NCBI RefSeq assembly: GCF_051131155.1
Contig: NZ_CP159508.1
Location: 2,108,001-2,172,000 of the forward strand
Direction of reading: 5' to 3'
From: Pseudanabaena minima
Lineage (GTDB): Bacteria > Cyanobacteriota > Cyanobacteriia > Pseudanabaenales > Pseudanabaenaceae
Length of the DNA: 64,000 nucleotides
The first letter of the stretch is position 1, and the number at the start of each line of letters is the position of its first letter. The notes beneath the pieces were generated by a model. That model saw only the letters and a list, made by a program, of their open reading frames with translations, ran no database searches and had not been told where the DNA came from. The translations under genes and the position numbers were made by a program. This document shows positions 57,885 to 64,000 of the stretch, one piece after another.

Positions 57885-60026
57885 TTACACAGCCTTATTC
57901 TTTTTATCAAACAGAACGATAAAAGTTTGCACAATCAGTTTGAGATCGTACCAAATACTCCAATTTTTACGATACTCAATATCATAGTTAACCACTTCAG
58001 CAAAAGTTCTCACATTAGAGCGACCATTTACTTGCCACACACCAGTAATTCCTGGTTTAACATCTAGACGATTCCATTCTGTATAGCGCTCATCATGATA
58101 CTCAACTTCCAATTCATAGGAGTTAATCTCATTAAAAGTAGGAGGACGAGTTCCCACTAAGCTCATATCTCCAATTAAGACATTCCAAAATTGTGGAAAT
58201 TCATCTAGACTAGTTTTTCTTAAGAATTTACCAACTCTAGTTACACGCGGATCATCAGCATTCTTAAAAAACTTGCCACTTACGGTCGTATCATCCCCAC
58301 CGACAACAGTAACATTTGAGCTTGCCTCAACCTGATTCTCAACTTTGATTTGAAGTTGCTCAGCATTCTTTACCATTGATCGAAACTTCCAAATTTTGAA
58401 AGGCTTACTCAACAGACCACAACGAATTTGTCCAAATAAAACATTACCTTTGCTCTCTAATGTAATCGCAAGCGCGATCGGGATAAATAGAACAGCAGTA
58501 AAACTGAGACCAATTAAAGAACCAATTATATCGATTATTCTTTTGATTGGGTTACGTACTGAAGGATGCACAGGCACACTAGGATCGATGTCAATAAAGG
58601 GGAAAAGAAACTTTAGAACAGGATAGAAAATTCTGAGTACAGGAATTTTTTTAAGTAGTCGCTGAGTCCGAAATAGCAATAAACCAAACATCGTAATATT
58701 GCTGACTTTGGTTCTTTGGATTGAATTAGAAAATCTAAAAGTATTGCTAGTTGGCTCAGTTATAAATAAATTACTGATTGAAGATAGTCCAATCAAAGCA
58801 CTCACAGCGTCACTAACACTCCATAAGGTTAACTGAGTCTTGTTAGCTGTAGCCATTCGCAGGCAATTGGTTAAAGCTCCTAGCCCTGCGCTATCCATAA
58901 CTGTGGTGTGACTCATATCGATCACAATCTTTTTATAGGATTCATCGATATTACAAATAGATTGAAAATCAAGCAAAAATTCTCTGGCAGTGGAAAACAC
59001 TAACCGTTCAGGACTAAATATAAATGCGACTTCATCAAAGGTAACTATTGAAGCTTGTTTATAATCTCTATTTTGCTTGGTGCTATCACCAAGATTATCA
59101 CTAACAGGAATATAGACGGCTTCAGGATATAAATTAGCGATCGCTTTACTTCTCACCACAATTAGGTCAAGCACTCTTAATTTCATGAGTACCCACGCTG
59201 GCAAGCCGATTTTTTGAAAGCGCGTTTTCGATTCTATAAAAACAACTTTACTGCCACAAAATAACTTAGCAATTAATAAATAGGGAAGAGAAAACCCTGA
59301 ACCTGTAGAAACAACTAGATCTGGCTTATAGCGAGGTACAGCTCTAAAAGCTAAGACTAAATTACGAATAATATTTAGTAAGTTATCTTTTACGGGAACA
59401 TAGCCCCAATAGCGATGACTATCTTGTATTTCACGCTCAGTAATGCTAGTCCGCACTGATATCCATAGACGATCGCTATAGGTTTCCCAAAAACTTTGGA
59501 AGCTTTGCATATAGCGAAAGTATCCTCCCGCGGCACAAACCAGCATCAACTTTTTTTGAGATTTATATCGATCTTTTAAATATTCACATAATTGAGCCTC
59601 AGATACTTTAGGGCTTACTGAAGATGTCTGTCGTAATTTAATAAATTTGACTAGATCTCCTGGGGATCTAGCGATCGGAATGCCTCGACGCTCAAAGTCA
59701 TCAGCAACTTCCATTTGATGATTGTCAATAAATTCTCTAAACCGATGTAAGCGAGGTACAAGGACATAAGGGGTGTCTTTATCTTCTAAAAGTTGGGCAA
59801 TATCTTCATCACAATGGCTAATGATTAAATTAGCGCTATCCACAAAGTTTAAAAATTCTTGCTCAGAAAAATTTCGATAAGCTTTAGACCCATCAGGTAA
59901 ATGCGTTGAAGCCCCATATTGTACTAATACATCTTCGTTAATTAGTTGGTACTTAATCAACAATTCTATCCAATGCATTAGAGCGTTAAATTGATATTGT
60001 TCTGTCCCAACTGTGATTAAAAGCAT
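57885..60026 (-). CDS. Four-module glycan enzyme: Alg13-like, Alg14-like, STAS, polyprenyl glycosylphosphotransferase
   Basis: This 713-residue protein appears to join four units. Residues 1-135 resemble the Alg13/EpsF-type GT28 half (MLLITVGTEQYQFNALMHWIELL, SHCDEDIAQLLEDKDTPYVLVPR). Residues 158-310 resemble the Alg14 half (LMLVCAAGGYFRYMQSF, KPDLVVSTGSGFSLPYLLIAKLFCGSKVVFIESKTR). Residues 335-425 are a STAS domain with D378-SAGLGAL. Residues 491-713 are a WcaJ/ExoY-type phosphotransferase (KPFKIWKFRSM 541-551, TSLDEFPQFWNVLIGDMSLVGTRPP, DVKPGITGVWQV). It could start a polysaccharide repeat unit on undecaprenyl phosphate and add the next sugar. No neighbouring glycan genes are seen. The complete fusion is unusual as far as I know. 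Confidence 0.85.
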   Translation of the reverse strand: MLLITVGTEQYQFNALMHWIELLIKYQLINEDVLVQYGASTHLPDGSKAYRNFSEQEFLNFVDSANLIISHCDEDIAQLLEDKDTPYVLVPRLHRFREFIDNHQMEVADDFERRGIPIARSPGDLVKFIKLRQTSSVSPKVSEAQLCEYLKDRYKSQKKLMLVCAAGGYFRYMQSFQSFWETYSDRLWISVRTSITEREIQDSHRYWGYVPVKDNLLNIIRNLVLAFRAVPRYKPDLVVSTGSGFSLPYLLIAKLFCGSKVVFIESKTRFQKIGLPAWVLMKLRVLDLIVVRSKAIANLYPEAVYIPVSDNLGDSTKQNRDYKQASIVTFDEVAFIFSPERLVFSTAREFLLDFQSICNIDESYKKIVIDMSHTTVMDSAGLGALTNCLRMATANKTQLTLWSVSDAVSALIGLSSISNLFITEPTSNTFRFSNSIQRTKVSNITMFGLLLFRTQRLLKKIPVLRIFYPVLKFLFPFIDIDPSVPVHPSVRNPIKRIIDIIGSLIGLSFTAVLFIPIALAITLESKGNVLFGQIRCGLLSKPFKIWKFRSMVKNAEQLQIKVENQVEASSNVTVVGGDDTTVSGKFFKNADDPRVTRVGKFLRKTSLDEFPQFWNVLIGDMSLVGTRPPTFNEINSYELEVEYHDERYTEWNRLDVKPGITGVWQVNGRSNVRTFAEVVNYDIEYRKNWSIWYDLKLIVQTFIVLFDKKNKAV

Positions 60027-60173
60027 GTCTCAAGCCTTACTACATCAAAACTAAACAATTTTCAGCATTTCTAGTATTCTATACCTAGAGAATTATAGTA
60101 ACGCTAAAGTTGACTAGCTGAGTCTATCAAACATTACAATAACAAATAAAATAATTGTAAAAGCCTCAAGTTT

Positions 60174-60458
60174 ATGTCAAAAGCTATTTGGAATGGTGTT
60201 GTTCTTGCAGAAAGCGATCGCTGTGAAGTGGTTGAGGGTAATCAGTATTTCCCTGCGGATTCGCTGAATATGGAATATTTTAAACCTAGTAATACCCATA
60301 CAACTTGCGGTTGGAAAGGTGTGGCAAGTTATTACAGCATCGAAGTTAATGGCGAAACCAACAAGGATGCGGCATGGTACTACCCTGAGCCAAAGGATGC
60401 GGCTAAGCAAATTAAGGGTCATGTAGCATTTTGGCGTGGGGTAAAAGTCCAGTCTTAG
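60174..60458 (+). CDS. DUF427 family protein
   Basis: This 94-residue protein matches DUF427: KAIWNGVVLAESDRCEVVEGNQYFPADSLNMEYFKPSNTHTTCGWKGVASYYSIEVNGE, then AAWYYPEPKDAAKQIKGHVAFWRGVKV. The conserved Trp, Tyr and the CGWKG motif are present. The function of the family is not settled. It stands alone and is divergent from the large fusion gene; about 145 nt of AT-rich sequence separate the two starts. Confidence 0.92.
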   Translation: MSKAIWNGVVLAESDRCEVVEGNQYFPADSLNMEYFKPSNTHTTCGWKGVASYYSIEVNGETNKDAAWYYPEPKDAAKQIKGHVAFWRGVKVQS

Positions 60459-60542
60459 TTAGAAGACATCCGCGATCAGCACAGATATCTTTATTTGTTT
60501 AGAAGATATACTCGCAGATCGCAGATGTCTTTTCTTTATTTT

Positions 60543-62237
60543 TTATGAGTTAATAGCCTTGATGTGAGCTTGGCGAGCCGTAGGTGAATTGACTCGATAT
60601 ATAGCGCTACGTGGCAACACCCGCAAAACTTCTTCAGTTGTGGTTATACCAGCATTTAGTTTGTCGATCGCGGCAAGTCGGAATGAATTAAAATCAGTCT
60701 CATTAAGATAACGATTCATTTGGGTGATTGTCCCTTCATAAATCATTTGCCGAAAAGCATCATCAATATCGATCAATTCAACAACAGCTTCTCGCCCAAT
60801 ATAGCCAGTGAAAAAGCATTTCTCACAACCTTTGCCTTTGCGCCAATGACTGGGATCAATATCTTCACGATCCAGTCTTAGGGATTGTAGTTCCGCCAAG
60901 GTAGGATGATGGGGTGCTGAACAATGCGGACAGTTTTTGCGAATTAGACGCTGAGCGACCACACCCAATAAAGCATCACTAATCAATCCTGGATCTGGGC
61001 CTAAATCTTTGAGGCGTGGGATAGCGCTAGCCGCATCATTCGTATGCATGGTGGATAAAACTAAGTGTCCTGTGAGCGCAGCCCGCACTACAGTTTCCGC
61101 AGTTTCAGGATCACGGACTTCACCCACCATCACAATATCAGGATCTTGGCGTAAAATAGCCCGCAATCCTGCGGCAAAGGTCATACCTGCGGGTTCACAA
61201 ACTTGAGTTTGAGTAATATTTGGCAAAATATATTCAACGGGATCTTCAACGGTGATTACGTTGACATGTTCTTGGGCGATCGCTTGCAAGCTGGTGTAAA
61301 GAGTACTAGTTTTGCCTGAGCCCGTAGGACCAGTCATGATGATTAGTCCTTGGGGTTGCCGCAACCAACTGTCATAAATTTTGAGGGTGCGATCGCTAAA
61401 TCCTAAACATTCCAGATGATTAGAAAAAGGATTATCACGGGGCAACAATCGAATTACTGCTTTTTCGCCACATACACAGGGTAAAGTACTCACCCGCATA
61501 TCAAGATTGAGGTGCAGACTCTCATCACTGGTGTATTCTTTGCCAATGCGTCCGTCTTGAGGGCGACGACTATCGGCGATATCCATATCCGACATAACCT
61601 TCAAGGCGACAATTATTTTGCGGCTGATTTCAAGCGGTAATGTTTTGATATCACGCAAAATGCCATCAATGCGATAGCGTACTCTAAGTCCTGTAGGAGT
61701 TGGCTCTAGGTGAATGTCACTTGCCCGATGCTGCAAAGCGATCGAGATCAAGGCATTAATGCGACGGGTCTGATCTACTGCTTGAGACAGATACAAATCG
61801 GTAACTTCGCCAATATCGACCTGCTCAGCTTCCCCTGTGAGTGGATTAATCGCCTGTGCAGAATGAATCTGATTAGGATTAGGAATATTTTGATGACGAA
61901 ACCATTTGCGATAGCTATCGGCAGTAATCTTAATCACTTTGATATCGGTCAAAGTGCGATCGCTGATCAGCTTGATTTGGTCATTGTCTAGAGTTTTTGG
62001 GCTACCAACATAAAAGCAATTGCGCCATAGTAATAATGGAATTACAGGCTGCAATATACTACGGTCTTCAAATACTCGAAAGAAACGGTGAGTTAGATCT
62101 TGGTCAAGCCAATCCAAATTCACATTTCCTTCAATATTTACTAGAAATTGTAATGCTTCTTCGCAGGTTGCAATGTTGCCATGACGCAGTCTTTTCCAGA
62201 CTGATTCCCCTACTGACTGCTCAGATGTTTGACTCAT
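60543..62237 (-). CDS. PilB/GspE-type secretion or pilus-assembly ATPase
   Basis: This 564-residue hexameric ATPase drives type IV pilus extension or type II secretion. The N-terminal part (to about 145) is shorter than that of the usual cyanobacterial PilB. The core has ASDIHLEP, MSDMDIADSRRPQDGRI, Walker A GPTGSGKTSTLY (303-314), the Asp box ITVEDPVEY, Walker B LRQDPDIVMVGEVRD and the His box TGHLVLSTMHTNDA. The tetracysteine zinc motif CPHC ... CEKC (about 439 and 468) is present. It is the only such gene here, so which apparatus it serves is open. Confidence 0.92.
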   Translation of the reverse strand: MSQTSEQSVGESVWKRLRHGNIATCEEALQFLVNIEGNVNLDWLDQDLTHRFFRVFEDRSILQPVIPLLLWRNCFYVGSPKTLDNDQIKLISDRTLTDIKVIKITADSYRKWFRHQNIPNPNQIHSAQAINPLTGEAEQVDIGEVTDLYLSQAVDQTRRINALISIALQHRASDIHLEPTPTGLRVRYRIDGILRDIKTLPLEISRKIIVALKVMSDMDIADSRRPQDGRIGKEYTSDESLHLNLDMRVSTLPCVCGEKAVIRLLPRDNPFSNHLECLGFSDRTLKIYDSWLRQPQGLIIMTGPTGSGKTSTLYTSLQAIAQEHVNVITVEDPVEYILPNITQTQVCEPAGMTFAAGLRAILRQDPDIVMVGEVRDPETAETVVRAALTGHLVLSTMHTNDAASAIPRLKDLGPDPGLISDALLGVVAQRLIRKNCPHCSAPHHPTLAELQSLRLDREDIDPSHWRKGKGCEKCFFTGYIGREAVVELIDIDDAFRQMIYEGTITQMNRYLNETDFNSFRLAAIDKLNAGITTTEEVLRVLPRSAIYRVNSPTARQAHIKAINS

Positions 62238-62295
62238 ATTTTATAAGCTCTGTGTTAGAACCTTTCCCTATTTTAATAATAAGGGCTTTGCCCTA

Positions 62296-62324
62296 ATCAC
62301 AAAATGGCAGCGCCATTTTGTGAT
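62296..62324. repeat. ATGGC-type palindrome
   Basis: ATCACAAAATGGC and its inverse form a short hairpin between the PCP_red and ATPase genes. It is the AAAATGGC/GCCATTTT type also seen at 2780, 11339 and 41690. Confidence 0.65.
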
Positions 62325-62350
62325 CTTCAAACCATTACTGGGTTGTTTTT

Positions 62351-62539
62351 TTAATTCATTTGGTCGTATTTTTTATTGAACATTTTCTTAGCTTGATCGT
62401 AAATCTCGACTGTAATTGGCGAGAAACTATTATCTTGAGCATATTTTTCAATCTTTTTACGGGCAAAAGGACGCACAAAAAAAGGAATATCTTTAAGCTT
62501 TGCTTCGGCTTCGGCAGTCCATACAATCTTTTCGCTCAT
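62351..62539 (-). CDS. PCP_red family small protein
   Basis: This 62-residue protein matches the C-terminal PCP_red domain of the light-independent protochlorophyllide reductase subunit ChlB: VWTAEAEAKLKDIPFFVRPFARKKIEKYAQDNSFSPITVEIYDQAKK. Free-standing versions are common in cyanobacteria; their role is unclear. It is complete and lies alone between repeats. Confidence 0.88.
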   Translation of the reverse strand: MSEKIVWTAEAEAKLKDIPFFVRPFARKKIEKYAQDNSFSPITVEIYDQAKKMFNKKYDQMN

Positions 62540-62572
62540 TGATTTTTAGGTTTTATCTGTATTTATAATTTT

Positions 62573-62690
62573 GTAGCTGTCGCCAGTCTTGCTAAGACAC
62601 AAACCTAGCAGACGAGTGGAGGTGCGAAGTACTTTCACTTGCTTCTCAGATTTTGATTTTGCTAATACAAGTGGCGATAACTATACTTAG
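62573..62690. repeat. Degenerate TATAGCTG-family element
   Basis: TAGCTGTCGCC...AAGACACAAACC and ...TTTTGCTAATACAAGTGGCGATAACTATA mark the two ends. The internal hairpin has drifted (GACGAGTGGAGGTGCGAAGTACTTTCACTTGC is no longer perfect). It is an old copy. Confidence 0.65.
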
Positions 62691-62814
62691 CGGTTTACAA
62701 ATTTTAACCTAGCAATACCCCAAAAAGAGATGCATCATTTCGGGCTACATTTCTTTTTTAACAGAATTATGGAGCAATAAAATCTTCTCGCAACCAACCC
62801 ACAGCAAAATACTT

Positions 62815-62932
62815 ATAGCTGTCGCCAAGTGTATGAGGACATAAAACCCAAGAAGAGAATGGCGGCGCTTCGTGCCGCCATTCTCTTCTTGGGTTTTGCT
62901 TTTGTCCTAAAACAATCGACGGCAGCTATAGA
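62815..62932. repeat. TATAGCTG-family element, nearly intact copy
   Basis: This is almost identical to the copy at 2616-2732, with a perfect tip GGCGGCGCTTCGTGCCGCC (62861-62879, one mismatch). Ends are TATAGCTGTCGCC and CGACGGCAGCTATA. The gap 62540-62943 contains only the two repeats. Confidence 0.85.
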
Positions 62933-62943
62933 TACTACCCAAA

Positions 62944-63510
62944 TCAACTATGTGACTTGCTATAGTTTTGAGCCTGCCAAGTTACTAAGATTGATAACGC
63001 TTCATCACACCAATCAAGCCAGCCCTTTTCAAAATTAATCCCCCGCCGCAAAGTTAAGTAAGCAAAGCGAGATTCAATATTGCACTTTTCAGGATGACTA
63101 AAAAAGTTGCGCTCGATCGCTTGATAAATTTCTAGTTGTTGCTGATGTAGTTGGCGATGATCTTGGATTTTTTGGACGATCGCCTGTTCAGGGATTAAAT
63201 ACCCTGCATAAATTTTAAGCAAAAATTCATCCTTGACCAATGCAGCATCATTGGATTGCAGTAGCCATGTTTTTAAGTGCGACAAGCCTAGTTCGGTTAC
63301 TGAGAAGATTTTTTTGTCTGGTCTTCCTTCTTGGGCGATCGCTTCGGCAGAAATCAAATTTTGCTGCTCTAGTTTGGTTAACTCCCGATAAATCTGTTGG
63401 TGCGTGGCTTGCCAGAAAAATCCCACCGATCCATCAAATTGTTTGGCGAGGTCATAACCACTTTTTGGCGCATGAATTAGGGAAACCAAGAGAGCGTAAG
63501 CAAGAGACAT
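62944..63510 (-). CDS. PadR family transcriptional regulator
   Basis: This 188-residue repressor has an N-terminal winged helix (ALLVSLIHAPKSGYDLAKQFDGSVGFFWQATHQQIYRELTKLEQQNLISAEAIAQEGRPDKKIFSVTELG) and a C-terminal helical dimerisation part (about 95-188, QLHQQQLEIYQAIERNFF...). It is divergent from the dehydrogenase at 63686, and the shared intergenic region contains a large inverted repeat. PadR proteins often repress their divergent neighbour in response to small aromatic or other ligands. The ligand here is not known. Confidence 0.93.
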   Translation of the reverse strand: MSLAYALLVSLIHAPKSGYDLAKQFDGSVGFFWQATHQQIYRELTKLEQQNLISAEAIAQEGRPDKKIFSVTELGLSHLKTWLLQSNDAALVKDEFLLKIYAGYLIPEQAIVQKIQDHRQLHQQQLEIYQAIERNFFSHPEKCNIESRFAYLTLRRGINFEKGWLDWCDEALSILVTWQAQNYSKSHS

Positions 63511-63552
63511 ATTTTTGAAAGTTGGGAAAGTAAATTAGAAATAGGGTTGACA

Positions 63553-63622
63553 TATGCACTTAGTTGAGTATACATTATCTAGCATATTCAATTAAGTGCA
63601 TAGTAACTTAGTTGAATATAAG
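63553..63622. promoter_or_regulatory. PadR-type operator and promoter in the divergent region
   Basis: TATGCACTTAGTTGAGTATA (63553-63572) and TATTCAATTAAGTGCATA (63585-63602) form an inverted repeat, and ACTTAGTTGAATATA (63606-63620) is a third half-site. TTGACA (63547-63552) with TACATT 18 nt on forms a candidate promoter for the plus-strand gene, inside the repeat. Binding would block it. Confidence 0.55.
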
Positions 63623-63685
63623 ATTGTTGGTTTCTAAGATCTCTCTTTTATCCCACCTCTCAACTTGCTGTAGGAGACTCAAAAC

Positions 63686-64000
63686 ATGGAAGCTTCTCAA
63701 GATGGACTTCACGTTATTTTTGGTACAGGTGCATTGGGCATAGCGATCGCCTATCAACTGATCGCCAAGGGTAAAAAAGTGCGCATGGTCAATCGCCATA
63801 ATCAAGTACATCTGCCTCAAGGAATAGTGCTAGAGATCGGCGATGCAACCGATCCACGCTTTACACAGAGAGTTTGCCAAGGAGCTACGGTGATTTATCA
63901 CTGTGCGGGACCAAGGTATAACTTCAAAGCTTGGGTTCAGGAATTCCCCCCATTGCAGCAAGGTATTCTCGCTGGGGCGATCGCTAGCGGCGCGAAGTTG
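63686..64000 (+). CDS. NAD(P)-binding epimerase/dehydrogenase, N-terminal part (cut by window end)
   Basis: The visible 105 residues begin a Rossmann fold: LHVIFGTGALGIAIAYQLIAKGKKVRMVNRH, then VLEIGDATDPRFTQRVCQGATVIYHCAGPRYNFKAWVQEFPPLQQGILAGA. This is the extended SDR/NAD-dependent epimerase type. GTAGGAGACT precedes the ATG at 63686. It is the likely target of the divergent PadR regulator. The reading frame is open to the last base of the window, so the protein end is missing. Confidence 0.82.
   Translation, partial: MEASQDGLHVIFGTGALGIAIAYQLIAKGKKVRMVNRHNQVHLPQGIVLEIGDATDPRFTQRVCQGATVIYHCAGPRYNFKAWVQEFPPLQQGILAGAIASGAKL

Noticed and set aside
1..64000. tRNA or rRNA genes
   Set aside because: I saw no T-loop plus CCA-type folds or rRNA-like blocks; a dedicated scan would be needed to be sure.
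1..64000. GCGATCGC octamers as binding sites
   Set aside because: These HIP1 octamers are a general feature of many cyanobacterial genomes and occur inside genes all over the window.

Overview
The window looks like chromosomal DNA from a phycoerythrin-containing filamentous-type cyanobacterium, plausibly Pseudanabaena-like. The evidence is magnesium chelatase ChlI, phycoerythrin rod linkers and lyases (cpeC, cpeD, cpeS, cpeT, cpeR), IsiA/flavodoxin, CrtR, many GCGATCGC (HIP1) octamers, and short palindromic repeats between most genes. The genus is an inference; no rRNA or tRNA gene was seen.

Layout. 0.1-5.3 kb: chlI, a DUF938 methyltransferase, a Uma2 nuclease, an M23 peptidase, birA and a broken LURP-one/scramblase gene, all on the minus strand. 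5.4-11.3 kb: a plus-strand phycoerythrin operon, cpeC-cpeD-(CpcD domain with a long disordered tail)-cpeS-cpeT-cpeR. 11.4-15.4 kb: gcvP (with an in-frame heptamer repeat) and a GGDEF protein on the minus strand. 15.7-21.1 kb: two sugar-ABC permeases with an OXA-type class D beta-lactamase gene between them, a secreted beta-helix/SPOR-like protein, ssb and a DUF760 gene. 21.3-27.1 kb: crtR, a dead IS5/IS1182-type element, a REC-HK-REC kinase, and the remains of a sugar-binding protein cut by a MITE.

27.1-38.9 kb is a minus-strand iron-acquisition and iron-stress island. Read in transcription order it has isiA, a 29-residue membrane peptide, a Crp-type regulator, flavodoxin, FecCD-type permease, ATPase, AMIN/TonB-dependent receptor, glyoxalase-like protein and a siderophore/B12-type binding lipoprotein, then exbB-exbD-tonB. 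Fur-box-like sites sharing ATTGAGA lie upstream of isiA and exbB. The receptor, the TonB/ExbBD motor and the ABC importer would together move a metal chelate across both membranes, while IsiA and flavodoxin adapt photosynthesis to low iron.

39-46 kb: housekeeping genes (methyltransferase, thiO, Uma2, menD-maf, folate/biopterin transporter). 46.3-52.9 kb: an integron-like cassette array without a visible integrase. It has three attC-like sites with inverted R and L boxes and the unpaired G, and carries a membrane/'V-G' motif gene pair, a Cys-tailed small protein, a YhcG/DUF1016 nuclease, and a BrnT/BrnA-type pair whose toxin is frameshifted. A train of two IS630 copies and two matching MITEs sits in the last cassette. 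52.9-64 kb: another IS630, an M41-like peptidase, a VanY-type peptidase, a glyoxalase-like protein, trpD, a four-module Alg13/Alg14/STAS/sugar-transferase fusion, a DUF427 protein, a PilB/GspE ATPase, a PCP_red protein, a PadR regulator with a large inverted-repeat operator, and a dehydrogenase/epimerase cut by the window end.
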